This document shows positions 11,109 through 23,208 of a DNA stretch of 64,000 bases, one piece after another (the first letter of the stretch is position 1; each line of letters starts with the position of its first letter). A model generated the notes under the pieces. The model was not told the origin of the DNA. It worked only from the letters and a program-made list of their open reading frames with translations, and did not search any database. This stretch comes from Dentipellis sp. KUC8613 (taxonomy: Eukaryota > Basidiomycota > Agaricomycetes > Russulales > Hericiaceae). The stretch lies in contig NSJX01000002.1 of NCBI GenBank assembly GCA_002286715.1, positions 1,102,396-1,166,395 of the forward strand. Reading direction: 5' to 3'. Both the position numbers and the translations under genes were made by a program.

Positions 11109-14100
11109 GTCTAAATCTTTCATCGGACTATTTCGGTTATCTAGTGTTTACTGTACATCATGTACATTGTACATTCCTTCCTGCTTGCATTTTTCTTTAT
11201 TGTTTTTGCTTTTTCGATTCTACGCCTCGCTTCTGTGCTTCTGTGCTGTTTCTCTTATCTCTGCTGACTGCTTTCGGGTGCCCCTTCGACGACACGTTGT
11301 GGTTGGCTTGTTGAGCATCGAGCGAGTCGGAACTCGGCTACGATGCTGTAAAACGAATGTACCATGATTTTATGATTTTTTTCATCGTTCTAGCTGACAG
11401 AGGAGACCAAGTACATATGACGGCTGAAATTAGGTACTGTAGGAGGTCTGTGTTCACTATCGTGTTTTCTAATACGCCTCAGAAGCAGCGCAACCACGGC
11501 GAATGTTCGGTTGTAAAGCCGAGAGCGAATATATCGAAGCAGGGTCAAAGATGATAGGCATTCTCGTGCGCGAGTTGTTTCTCCGAGCACTGGAGGGCGA
11601 CACCTTCAAGCCCTGCCTCGCGCTCGGTACAAATCCTGGTAAACCCCCTCTATCGCCACCGTCCATCATCAGCGCTCCTCAGAATCCTGGAAGGCTTCTA
11701 GCGGCTTTCCGTGGCGTGATGCGAGCAGGCTTATATTCCCAAGGCACCATCCAAAGACCGGGGCCACATTTGCAGAAAGCAGCAATACGTGGGCTGGGAC
11801 CAGGAGCAGCGCTGCGGGTGACGGGGACGAGGTGCATTGGCGTAGACGTATACCGTGGAGGGAGGAAACGCGATGGGGACGCACCATCGGTGAAGTTGCC
11901 GCCAGGCGGAACCGGTCCTCGAGTCATTGCCTGATGTCGGAGATGGCGGGCGGCTGCGCGCGCGGGGATACGTATTGTAGTAGACAAGGCTGTTCCAAGG
12001 ATCCGGAGTAGATCGCTAGAGTACAACGACGGGAGGACGAGAGTTGGCGGCTGAGACGGCGGGCGCGCCAGCGACTATGCGTCCGAGATGGCCTCCAGAA
12101 ATCAGTACGATGTTCCATAGGTGTTTCTGAGTGGGCAGTGGAGCGCGGCGCATGGGTGCACACCACCATGTACAAAGGACGGAGGGCGTTCGGATGGGAG
12201 GTCGGGAATGAGCGCGAGGACGGGTCGGAAATACCTGTTCGTCTAACCGCCACACTCCAGACACCGGATCCTTTCAGATCTACAGCAGGGCTGCGCTCGT
12301 ATAGCGCAATCGCTGGCACGGGACTCACGACAGAAACCTATGACCGGCTCCTACGCCCAAATATCGAAGTTCAAAAGTCCTCGGTTGCTGTTGCGCATTG
12401 ACACATGGAGGAAGACCGCGGAGCAAGGCTTTTGGGATGGTGATTGGTCTCGATATGCGCTGTATAAGGCAGAGAGTTATTTCTGGCGGCCGATGGGCGA
12501 TGAGATATGGGCGGTAGGTGGGCGATATGCGGTTGGTAGCGAGTAGCGAGCGACGGAAGCCAGGGACGATCCTCCACGTCCGGGTATTGAGGTCAGAGGG
12601 TAGGTTTTTGTTTGCGGCCGAAGCGCGATGAATCCAAAGCCACGATTCGACGTTAAATGTAGAAGAAAATATGTGGATTGTGAGCGGTTGTCCAGCAGAG
12701 GTAGAAAAAATGGCGGAGGCACGGCAAGTGGAAGGCGGGCGAAGGGGAAGCGGTGGCGGAGTGTCGGGGTGTCGGGGACCGGGATGGCGGAGACGATGCG
12801 CATTGTCCGCTCGGCTGCTCAATTTGAAAGCATCCGTAATTGAACACCACCACGCGGACGCCGCAACAGCGCAACCCCTTCCTCTCTTTCTCCCGTTCCA
12901 CCACTGCGTCGACTGTTGGTCGCTGTCTTCTATGCTTGGTCGTTCTTCTGCGCATCTCTCTACCCTCTTTGTGCGGTCGGGCTCGTAGGCAAGCCTGCAC
13001 GCTGGGGGGAGTCTTGGACACCAGCCTATCATATCGCACAGTGCTCTCGGGGTCGTCTCGAGCCCTTACGGCTCTATCTGAACCGCTACCTTTCGTTCAA
13101 CGTCCAGCCAGCTGTCCGTCGTGAGACTTTGGTCGGTTATTCGCTGCCGCTGGGCACCGGAAAGCCACGGGTAAAGAGATCGCGGCAGCAGGTCTCCAAA
13201 GCATTATCTTCACTTGGTGGACCCTTGACTGGGCGGTGATCTCCTTGCTCTTCGACATCGCCGGGCGTCCGTTCACTCCGTTGCGATAACAAGGGCATGC
13301 CCTGGACGCTAGGGCCGTAGGCAAATGGGCGATGGGGTCTTATACTTGGTACGTTATAATTCTTCACTGTCATGCCTTTCCAATCTTTTCGTGAACGTTT
13401 TACGTGGCCACTTTGGGGGGTGAAGGGGTCGGCAGTTCGCTCTTTGATGGCCCGTTGGTGGTCATTTTCCTCCCCAGTTGAGGCCACTTGACCAGCCTGA
13501 GCTGAAGCATGGTGCCTCGATTTTCTGTCCAATCGTTGTCTATTCGCATTGGGCACGTCGAAGCAGGGAGTTGAACTCGCCTTCGAATTGGGGATGTTCC
13601 GCGTCGTGACGGCGAACCTGTGACATGTCACTTATGTGACGTCACATGCTGTGACCCGAGGGTGGGGGATGGGGTCTTCGACCCACAAAATTTGTTGCTT
13701 GTGGGACCAGAGCGACTATGTGTATTACCAGACGCACCTTGGAATATACTCGAGCTGAAGATATATTCTGTTGCTGTTTTGATGGCGAATCGGTATATGA
13801 TACTGATGCTCGTTCTTCTGCCAGTGATAGAATGGTGTTCCCTTGCATCGTGGAATGCTGTGGAGGGCACGAGAATGAATACGGCCACGAGGATGCCTTT
13901 GGGCTGACTTGAAGTCCGCCGAAATTATGAAGCGTCGTTGGTGGAGATTGACGACCTTGCATTTTCAGCAGCGGTCAGTGACTTGAATTATCCAGGTGCC
14001 CGCAGACGATGAATGCGGATGGCTCGCAATGGACCATACCACGAGTAACTGTCTTGGTCTATCTCCGTTGTCATTCTGGCGTGGACGTCATTACCGTTCT

Positions 14101-14575
14101 GGACTTTCGGGACTTTGACCTCTTGACCTCGGCTTCCTCCCAGCTAGTCCATGGTGCTGCCGTATCTGGAGTCCTGATATGATGGGCGTCCTAGATCGTC
14201 GAAGAAGAATCCGTGAAGATACCCCGAGGACCATTCGACCACGCGAATTATTCACGAGGCACGATGAGGCATGTTCGACGGCGGATGTCCCCAAACGCAA
14301 GGAGATAGGGAGCGACGCGCCGAGATCTTGAGACTGAACGTGGGTGTCCGTGTTTCCGGAATTGGCAGGGATTGGGGCGTCGGTAGGTCCCCGTTAATGA
14401 GGAACGCAACGTGCAGGGTTCTAACCGACGCCGGCTTGAGCAATTTGCTATGTAATGTGCGCCGCCGTCCGATTCTCGCCCTCTCATTTTCTCCTCCTTC
14501 CTTCACCTCCCCAGCATTACACTCCATCTCCCAGTTTCCAGCGGCCCACGTATATTGCCCTCCTTGTTGCCACCA
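11109..14575. other. 3.5-kb stretch with no recognisable gene
   Basis: The first few hundred bases are probably the 3' UTR of the AT-hook gene (T-rich, repeated TGTACAT near 11150-11172). Frames of 80-160 codons occur on both strands but overlap each other. The best are plus 11503-11934, which has an ATG, and an opposing minus frame from an ATG near 11932 (MTRGPVPPGGNFTDG...) whose codons end mostly in C or T. A third, minus 13137-13631, opens at a GTG rather than an ATG. None shows a known domain. A minus-strand gene around 11670-12330 is possible but unproven. The palindromes at 13620-13647 are listed separately. Confidence 0.45.
13620..13647. promoter_or_regulatory. paired CRE-like palindromes
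   Basis: Two perfect palindromes lie almost back to back: GTGACATGTCAC (13620-13631) and ATGTGACGTCACAT (13634-13647). A further CTGTGAC half site follows (13649-13655). The second contains the full CRE/ATF core TGACGTCA bound by bZIP proteins of the CREB/ATF class. No recognised gene start is nearby: the nearest is 14576 on the plus strand. Confidence 0.45.
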
Positions 14576-15154
14576 ATGCATAATGCCAGCGAGCCATATC
14601 CTTCCGTCGCTTGGTCCAAGCAGCCGTCTCCAGGCGGACGAGCGACTACCTTGCGCCTTCCATCCTATCGCCAGTCACACCTGATGCGCTACCATCCATT
14701 CCCTCGAAGCCAGCTGTCTGTGCGTGAGCGCCTCATGGTGCGCCCAGCTGATTTTATTATTGACGAGCCGAGGCTGACTTGCGGATGCGGACTAGAATGA
14801 TAGCACTCGGAGCGACGTTGGATATCATGAAGCCAGGTCGAGCTTCGCAATTGTGCGTGTTGTACTTGGATACACTAAATTTTGCACGTTGCTCACACTT
14901 CTTGCATATTCTCAGCCTTCAACTTTGGTGGAGGATTGTGAGGTCGAAATACAGCCGGAGGAGCCGGGTTCTGATGATAAACACATTCGCCGGGTTTTGC
15001 ATCACGTCTTGCTCTACCTTGGGGTGAGCGTTCATTGCTTCCGTTGATGCATGCATGTTCACTCTTGTTGTAGGTTCAAGGGTTCATTGACGCAGTTCGC
15101 CGCGGATATCACTCTTTTACTGCTTCACCGCAGGCAGCAGCTGATCACAAGTAA
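14576..15154 (+). CDS. small four-exon protein of unknown function (about 129 aa)
   Basis: The gene is built from four exons: 14576-14719, 14796-14852, 14916-15023 and 15074-15154. The intervening introns are 76, 63 and 50 nt, start GTGCGT, GTGCGT and GTGAGC and end in AG; the first has a CTGAC branch-like motif 18 nt before its acceptor. All joins are phase 0 and only this splicing avoids stops. The N-terminal half is basic and Ser/Pro-rich (MHNASEPYPSVAW). The C-terminal half carries an acidic stretch (LVEDCEVEIQPEEPGSDD) and an amphipathic helical part (RRVLHHVLLYLGVQGFIDAV) with a short tail. No signal peptide or known domain was recognised. A second in-frame ATG lies upstream at about 14555, so the true start is uncertain. 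Confidence 0.55.
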
Positions 15155-15604
15155 CTTCATCTTGCGTTCTGTACACTCTTCTTGCATTTGACTGGCTGGT
15201 TCTTGCGCGGCGGCATTCACAACGGCGAGCAGATCTACTGAGCTTGGCGCCGATCTTCTTGGATATTCATACACTATATGCTTGTATAATTGTCTTGTTT
15301 TCTTGAAAGTTCTATGTTGTATATATCATGCAGTATGTGGCCAGATGGGCAGGTGAATCCACAGCGGGGCATATATTGCTCTCTGAGAACGAACTCAGCG
15401 GCGCGATGGTGGGAGACGGAAGCAAATGTTGACGCGCTCGGTTGGCACGGTTGTGACCGATTATTAGGTAACCATCACGTCTCCGCGTAACGACCAGGGC
15501 GTGACGCGACTTGCCCAAACGCGTCACTCAGGCGCGGACGCGTGCGTGCAAGGCTGCCTCCTCGCCAATACTAGTCTCTGGCATGCCCACCTCTTACAAC
15601 GTTC
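15155..15604. other. intergenic, vps39 upstream region
   Basis: No gene was seen between the small gene and the start of vps39. AT-rich sequence near 15260-15330 probably includes the small gene's 3' UTR. The vps39 promoter should lie in the GC-richer part from about 15480. Confidence 0.5.
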
Positions 15605-18600
15605 ATGGCTCCGTTTGAACCGCCATCTGTTGCCCTTCACGGCTTTAAGGAGCGAATTGATGCCATCTCTGTCCAAGGTAGGCCTGGCAAGCCGTTATGA
15701 GAGTCAGGGCTCACGATACTGCAGGAGATCGAGTGTATCTTGGAACGTCGACAGGGAATCTGTACATCTACAGAACAGACGACAAGTCTGGTGCGTGTCG
15801 CTAAGTTCAGCTTAACAAACCTGTGGCGGCTCATGAGGCACTCCAGATGGAGAGCTTGCACAGGTCGAAGTGAAGAAGGGTATAACCAGGAGAGCTATTG
15901 AGCAGATAGGTTATATCAAGGACATCAACTCTCTGGCAATCCTATCAGGTGCGTTTAAACCAATTTCTCTACATTGCTCCTCTATTCTCAACCGTACTCA
16001 GAATCTCAGGTCACATTATACCCTCTCCCGGACGTATCGTCACCAACGATCTTGGCGAAAGCTAAGGCTGCATTCTCCTTCGCAGTACACACGACTGTAC
16101 TCCATCTACTCCCAAATGGCAACCCCCTCACTCCGTCTGACGCCGAGTTTGGCTCGTCAAAGTCTGTGCCGACGATGGTCACCTACCTCGTCGTGGGATG
16201 CCGTCGTAAACTCGTCGTGTATTCTTGGAGGGACGGCGAGGCGCAGGAAGCAAAGGTGCGTATTCCATTACTTCCTCTTTATAATCTAATAATGATTGAA
16301 ATAGGAAGCCACGCTCCCCCATTCTGCTCGAACGATAGCATTTCTGAACCACGATATTGTCTGTTTGGCATATCCTGCGGAATACGTCCTCTTCTCTCTT
16401 GACACAATGTCTGCGTTCGAGATATCCGCCCCCATGACGACAAGCCTCTCAGGCTCGGGCATCACCAAGGGTGCCTTGTCAGGCCTGGGTGGCTATATGA
16501 CATTAGGCCTGGGATCGAAGGGGAAGCCTTGTGCGGTCGCGGTCAGGGATTCCGAAGTGCTGATTGCGAAAGACAGTAAGTTTTCTTATTGTATTCTCTT
16601 TTCGGCAGTTCCTCATGATAGCAAAAGATACGGGCATTTTCATTGGCACGAATGGTAAGCCGTCCAGAGATGCCCAGATCGACTGGCCAGCACCTCCCGA
16701 AGATGTCGGTATGTGCCCAGCCTATTGACTGTTGTAGCTGCTTAAACAAGCGCATACGTCTAGCTGTGGTGAAGCCATACATATTCAGCATACTTCCTGC
16801 TGGCACTGTACCTGTTGCTCAAGGCGGCGTCGCGCATCCACAACCATCGTTCATACCATCCCCTGTTATTCAGATCCGCTCCTCCATCTCGCTGAAGCCA
16901 TCATCAACACTTCCATTCCCATTTCCATCTTCACCGTCCATTTCAGCTACAGCTGCGAACTCCTCTATACGCCTGCTTACACCATCGCCGGCCGCAAAAT
17001 CTCCCCTTTTCGTCGTCACGACTCCCAATGACCGTACAGCTGCAGCTAACGAAGGGTGCACCGTCTGGAAATTTACCATGAAGGGATGGGGAGAGCAAGT
17101 TGACGAGCTGGTGGAAGCCGAACAGTACACCGAGGCATTATCGTTGCTGGATACCCTCGACCCAGCAGTCTTGCCGGACAAGGTCCGATATCCCATTCTC
17201 TTGTTCTGGCGACGTGCTTATTTCCTGGCAGGATCGCCGCATTATTCTTGTCAGGACTCTAAGAGCTGTGCACGAGTTTAAGATCGGGAACTTCGATGTC
17301 GCGATCGATACCTTTACGGAGCTGAACATCAACCCCGCAAAAGTCGTCGCACTTTATCCCGAGAACATCGCGGGACGACTGTCGGTGCCGCAGGAGCGAT
17401 GGGTTCCTCTCTTCGGCGGGCCTGCCCCAAAAACCGTCAAGGAGGCTTCCACGTCTTCGGAGCACGGCGACAGTAGCCAGGAGGGGGCGCCGAGTGATGA
17501 GACTGCAGAGAAAGCGCCAACGGAAGAGCGGCCAGTGGGCGAGCCTTCGAAGCCCAAACCTAAGAGTGCTTTGGACGCTATCAAGCAGTCTGGTTCCAAA
17601 GACACCGACACTGCATCTATCACCAGTACCAAACGTCGACCAACTGGTAAGAGCGGCCTTGGAGCGTCGAAGGTTTCTTGCTAACCCTTTTACAGACAGC
17701 TTCAGCCGCTCTGTTGAGGCCCTGCTGCGGTACCTCCCCGATCGCAGGCAGAAAGTCGCGGGCGCCCTCGAGGCATTCCACGTTACTCCATCTCAGTCTC
17801 ACAAACATGCATTCCTCTCTGAGACATCTGTGGAAGATCTCTTCGACACGCCCAGCAGTGCGGTCTCTTCGTTGACCCCAGAGCAACTCGTGCGATATGC
17901 GCAGGTTATAGACACGGCTCTTTTCAAGTCGTATCTCATCATTCGTCCTGGTCTGCTCGAGCCTCTCTGTCGAAGACCAAATTGGTGCGAGGTTTCGGAG
18001 GTTGAAGAAGTTCTGGCAGGGGCTGGGGTGATCTTCATATCTAATGATCGACTCCTCGCAGTTCTGACCTCTACCGACAGAAATTCTCCGAGCTTATTGC
18101 GCTGTACAATGGTCAGGAAATGCATGCGAAAGCCCTCGATCTGCTACGCAGGTTCGTCGCCATTGGTCTTCGACATACCGTCTACATTGCTCACGGATTC
18201 TTCCAGTCTGAGCGACAAGGAGACTGATATGAGGGACAAACTTGGACCGTCCATTTCATATCTGCAGCGGCTTCGCCCCGAGCATCTCGACCAAATATTC
18301 AAATCATCACGCTGGGTCTTCGAGCAAGACCCCGACATGGCTTTCCAGGTGCGTTGTTAGTATAAACAGTCCTCCCATTTCTGACTCAGCTGCTGTCAGA
18401 TTTTCACTTCCGAGGAGGTCGAACTACCCCGACAATCTGTTACCAATTTCCTCGAGAGCGTTGACCCGAAAATCTCAGCGCGGTATCTTGTATACCTCAT
18501 CGAGGAGCGCAACGAAGGATCGTATCAGTTCCACGACCGACTCGCTGAGCTCTATCTGAAGATGACGATTGATGGGAAGAAGCGTCATGATGAGGGTAGG

Positions 18601-19542
18601 TTATAGGCCTTTCCCGATATTCAAGAGCATCAATGTTGACGTTGTCATTCGCAGAGGCTCAGCTTGAAGCATATGCCAAGTTGCTTAACTTCATTGACAC
18701 CACGCATCATTACCAGGTCGACCGTCTATTTGGGATATTGCCAACTGATGGTGCGTCTGCCGTCTTTGAATAATTTGCGCTAACAACTGAGACAGTGCTC
18801 CCCAGACCTTTACGAAGCCAGGGCTATCTTACTCGGTCGACTCGGTCGACATGACAGTGCTTTAGAGCTGTATGTGTATCGCCTGCACGACTACACGAAA
18901 GCTGAGGAGTACGTACCTACGCCCCGAAGCCTTCAGCGATAGCTCACGATGGTTGCGCAGATACTGCAAGCGCATATACAAAGCCGGATCCGACACCGAC
19001 CGCGTCTTCCTCACGCTTCTTCGTATATACCTTCGTCCCTTGGTCAAGACATCCGATAACCTCCTACAACCCGCACTGGAGCTCATTAGCAGGCACGGGC
19101 CGAGGCTGGACTCTGAGGAGGCACTACAGTTGTTACCACCGCTGGTGACCGCGCAGGACATCCGCGACTTTTTGGTCGAAGCTCTGCGGGCGCCTGTCTT
19201 CGATACCAAAGTCGTCCGCGACATTAGCAAGGCGCGTAACGAGCAGGTGGCCCGCAAGCTTATGTACCTGCAGAGCAATAGGGTCAAAGTTACTGATGGT
19301 CGAGTGTGCGTGTATTGGCGATACCCTTCTCGATGTTGCCTGACTGGGTCCCTTCAGATGTCCACAATGCAACAAGCGCATCGGACACAGCGTCATTGCT
19401 GTTCATACTCCAGGGTGAGTATCCCGACTGCTTCACCATCCCAACCTTGCACTGATCATTACTGGAATGTAGCGGCGAAGTCACGCACTATCAATGCCGC
19501 GAGGCCTTTGCGCGGAAATTGAAGGAATTAAGGCACACATAG
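15605..19542 (+). CDS. vps39: Vps39/Vam6, HOPS tethering complex subunit
   Basis: A vacuolar/endosomal membrane tethering factor of about 1,000 residues that links Rab7/Ypt7 to the HOPS core. The N terminus is a CNH (citron homology) beta-propeller domain: MAPFEPPSVALHGFKERIDA, then GDRVYLGTSTGNLYIYR after the first intron. Later comes HDIVCLAYPAEYVLFSL. The middle is a helical clathrin-repeat-like solenoid (KAVHEFKIGNFDVAIDTF-type sequence at about 17270; SRYLVYLIEERNEGSYQFH near 18480). A Ser/Pro-rich insert lies at 17430-17640. The C terminus has the Vps39-type zinc-binding fold (CPQCNKRIGHSVIAVHTP...EVTHYQC) and ends KELRHT. The gene has some fifteen short introns. The two-cysteine-pair C terminus and overall order make the assignment firm. 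All frames join without interruption. Confidence 0.9.
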
Positions 19543-19603
19543 CGTGACATTGATTCATTCTGCAGCCGATACCAGCATATATAGCATCAGGAAATTCGTT
19601 TTG

Positions 19604-19640
19604 CTATGAGCAAGTATGAGCAGGTATGAGCCGCTCATAC
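19604..19640. repeat. 10-bp direct repeats ending in a small inverted repeat
   Basis: Three 10-bp units of the form xTATGAGCxx follow each other (CTATGAGCAA, GTATGAGCAG, GTATGAGCCG). The last is followed directly by the inverted CTCATAC, giving a 7-bp stem hairpin (GTATGAG / CTCATAC, 3-nt loop). It lies between the vps39 stop and the transposase stop. It may be a transcription end signal or a subterminal repeat of the transposon; no matching copy was found beyond the transposase start. Confidence 0.45.
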
Positions 19641-19865
19641 TGAGCTCGCCTAAAGGACCCCGATCGCTCACACCTTACCGTTTGAGGCTGTCTTGGCGCG
19701 GTCTTCGCTCTCCGATGCCGGGTACCTCCCTGTACACCCCTTGGCCGCAGATAAGCCCGTGAATTTGTAGAATATAATACAGAGTATTTGCTTCAGTCAA
19801 TAAAGGATTTGGCTTATCATTTGACTACGAGCCAGACGAGACAATTTAGTTTTCATTATAATGTA

Positions 19866-22800
19866 CTACCCGTAATGCGTGAAAATCGCGTCGTGAATCT
19901 CCCTGTCCCACATATCATTCAGCCAGAAGTGCTCCGGGATCTCCAGTACCGTTGTAGTATCGTACGATTGCTCCATGGCGTGGCCCTCATGCACTGGAGC
20001 TAAATCGACCGGGCGTACGATATTTGCCAGGGGAAAAACTTCACCGCTGCGATGGACAACGTTTGCGGCGTCCCGGTAGCAGGATCGCCGTAGACGGTAC
20101 ATCAAGATGTCAGGCGCAACTACAGGATGCCCCGCACCGTTGGTATCAGCAAATTCGAAGGCTTGTGCATATACAAGAGGCGAGATGTCAGGCGCAACTA
20201 CAGGATGCCCCGCACCGTTGGTATCAGCAAATTCGAAGGCTTGTGCATATACAAGAGGCGTTAGGAGGTGCGGCGGGAGGGTGGCGTTCTTTCGTGGAAC
20301 AGGCTCAAAAACAATGCGAACCTGGACAACGAGGGCTCCTGGCATTTCAGGTGAGTAAACGGAAGGATTGATAGGTAACAATGGAACAAGCTTACCACAG
20401 GACCGCGGCTGGCCGTCAGCTCTTAAGCTGTCGACAAGAACCGTATCGCACATTCCCAGAGGGTGGTCAGAACCGGGAGGGAATGCCATTAGAGTTTCTG
20501 GATCCATATAGAGCCCCGGGGTTTGGACAGAGCGCAGTTGGATGCGATACTTCTGCCAGGCTCGCACACTGTCGAAGGAAATATTGTTGTGCAAGCCCAA
20601 ATGCTGCCGAGAGCCACCCCGAGAATCCAAGTCCAGCCCGTGGACATAATCAGCAAGAGCGGCACGAAAGTCTGCAATCTGGTAGATGGTAGCTGCTTCA
20701 TCAATACGGAGAACTGCGTCGGGTTTACGATTGATATGGAATGCAACTTCAGATGCGACAGAGATCGTGCCAGTCACGAAGAGATTGTGCGTTGGCCGAG
20801 GACCATGCAGGTAACGCTCCGCGTCCGTCTCTGGCAGCGCACGCAATACCCATGACCGAGTAACGTCAAAGGAATCGACGACGGTAGCAGTTTCAACAAC
20901 ACCTGATGCACCGTCGTCATCCGCGACTTCTGATGACTCCAGAGCAGCGGGGTCTGGGAGGCGATCAATGAGCTCAACACCGTGGCTACGGAACAGTGTG
21001 TAAAGACAGAAGAGCCGCATCTTCTCGACACGGTCGAGGTGTTGCGCACATTGAGCACCATGCCCAATTCGTTGGCGATTGGAGCGCGATGTGAATGGAA
21101 ATTTTGCTTCTGTGCGAAGTAGCCGTTCGACCCTATCGCAGCTCCACTGAGGTAATGCACCCGAAGACAGGATTGAGGGGACCATATTCACGAGAAGCTC
21201 GAGCTTAGGGATCTGCCAGTGACCAAGAGTACCTCGCCCGCCAGCATCCATGATGGCCTGCTTGTTTTCATGGAACTTGCGAAGATACAACGTCATACGT
21301 GCAAGAGAGTGGGGTGTGTGGCGCGGGCTCTGTGCGAGAAGGAAATAGTCAAGGATTGAACGCATCGCGCGCATGAAGCCCGGGGTGACGGCACCATGAA
21401 GAACAACAATCATAGTGCGCATGATTTCTCTGTACATGCGACCTGTCATCTGCTTGGCCTCCGAAACTCGTCGCAGATGCGGGTGGCCGATGCGTCGATG
21501 TAAAGTTGCGAAACGACGATCAAGCTCGGTGGTCCCGACAGCGATCTGCGCAGCCTTGACAAGGTGATCCCAAAAGAACTTGTAGACCGTATGAAGGAGA
21601 TCGGGAACACAGAATATGGAGGGGTCAGTTAAGGCATAGTCTCGCCACCAGGGCTTGTGAACGCCGTTGAGCCCGTGCTTTGTGCACTCCCGCTGGAAGT
21701 CATGTAGCTCCCACGGATCGAATTTCTGAGCGATCTCATAGATAGTGTTTAGTGTGTGTGCCTTGGTGCGCGGAGGATACGCCTGGCCGTCACCGAATTG
21801 CTCTGTTGTCGCCATTGATACCGGCGATACACTTCCTCCCAAAGCCGACATGTCACGATGTTCAATAAGGTCCCCAGATAGAGCCACGACAGGGGGAAAG
21901 ACGAGCCGTACATTCCCAAAACCATCCGCCATGTTTGCTCCTAGATGCGCTGCACACTTGAGTGGCGCCGTTATTATGTCCATCGCTTCGTGCAGTACAC
22001 GATTAACCAAGATGCTGTTATAGGTAGGGTGAACACAAAACTTGGGAACCGGAAGATAGCCAATGCAGATCCACGCATTGTTCGAGAGCTTTGAGCGAAT
22101 AGCGGCCGGGATGCAGGCGAGGGTCATTAGCAAAGGGTGCATCTCCAGGTCGCCAGTGTTGCTGGTAACAGAGAGCTTGTCGGAGCCAAAATGAATGGGG
22201 ACAATGGTTGCCCCCTCAGGTAATTGATCCTGGGTGAGATATATGAGCTGCGCCAAAGCAATCGCCATCGCAAACGCACACGCACCTGCATATCCCACGC
22301 CAGACATCCCGTATTAAATTCAGAGAAAATGCGTTGGTTGTATGCAGTATGGTTTGCGTGCAGTTCCGGGCTGCAATAATGTGCCCAGATAGGGTTTCCA
22401 AAGAGATATTTTAATGCCTCAAGCCCGTCACGATAAATGAGCGAGATGGGCCCGTTATTCGCAATTGTTCCATATCCATCCAGTTTGATTTCGGCATGAT
22501 GCCAGGCAGGACCAGCGGGGAGAATCTCGATCCACGAGCGAAGAGAGTGGCAGGTACGGAATGAGGGTGGATTACGACGGGTCTATTTGAAACATCAGTG
22601 CAAATGGATATGGAGAAATCAAATCAAATACATACATAGGCAAGCTTTAGAAACTGATCTATCTGGGTAGATGTGAGCTCTTCATTTAACCACTCTGCTA
22701 GCTCAGCCTCTTCGTCATCTCGAAATGGCCAAAAAGGATTTGCTCGACGCTCGTCCGCGTACTTGTCGTTATCGAAAGCTTCAAAAGAATTTGGAAGTCG

Positions 22801-23022
22801 CTCGCCATGAATACGGTATCCAGAACGTGGATGGATCTGAGAGGAATCGTTTGAACTGGTCTCAGAAGCACAACGAAGTGCATCGGAGTCGAGCGGATGG
22901 TGATCAGCGAGGTGGGTGATGAAGTCGTTGTAGGAGGGAAAAATAGTCATGCAATGCGGGACGGGGCAAGTGATTGGGAATCCATTGTTGAATACTCGTC
23001 GCCTGGGCGTGTCTTGCTGCAT
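19866..23022 (-). mobile_element. Plavaka-type DNA transposon (ends not located)
   Basis: Only the transposase gene is delimited here. Plavaka elements are DNA transposons of Agaricomycetes with an RNase-H-fold transposase. I searched by eye for terminal inverted repeats and target-site duplications in 19543-19865 and 23023-24225 and found none that match. True ends therefore remain open, and the element may extend to 23905 or beyond. Confidence 0.6.
19866..23022 (-). CDS. Plavaka-like transposase, apparently intact
   Basis: This DNA transposase has about 1,000 residues. The ATG at 23022 (MQQDTPRRR) precedes a C2H2 zinc finger (CPVPHC with H-x4-H later). Next is the family hallmark ending ADERRANPFWPFRD and the helix TSTQIDQFLKLAY. 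Introns join this to ARTRRNPPSFR-type sequence, the GLEALKYLFGNPIW block, and NTGCLAWDMQ | DQLPEGATIVPIHFGSDK. The long exon holds the catalytic region (CVPDLLHTVYKFFWDHLVKA; FMRAMRSILDYFLLAQSPRH) and ends with EHFWLNDMWDREIHDAIF. An in-frame GTAAGC..CCAG intron probably lies near 20349-20405. A perfect tandem duplication (20105-20260) doubles 26 residues near the C terminus. No stop or frameshift was found, so the gene could be active or recently so. Confidence 0.82.
20105..20260. repeat. perfect 78-bp tandem duplication inside the transposase gene
   Basis: Unit 1 is 20105-20182 and unit 2 is 20183-20260. I read the two copies as identical. The period of 78 is a multiple of three, so the reading frame is kept and 26 residues (PLVYAQAFEF...VVAPDIS) appear twice. 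Identity of the copies points to a very recent event or an assembly duplication. Confidence 0.9.
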
Positions 23023-23208
23023 TGAGGGAGTGTGGCCGAAGAGGAATGCGGACAGGGAGAGAGACAGTCGAGTGTCGCACCGACGTGCCACTGGTGCTTA
23101 CATGATACAAACCACCGAAAATTCTAAGTCGTGTCTCTCCCGCGACTCAAACTTTCGAGCAGTACTCACTACCCCAGCTTGCCACTTGTTCATTCCTCAA
23201 CCTGCTCA

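Noticed and set aside
13137..13631. 164-codon minus-strand frame
   Set aside because: It opens at a GTG inside the CRE-like palindrome, has no ATG upstream, and shows no domain.
23023..23091. Upstream extension of the transposase start
   Set aside because: The longer frame begins with GTG, not ATG. The ATG at 23022 directly precedes the zinc-finger region.
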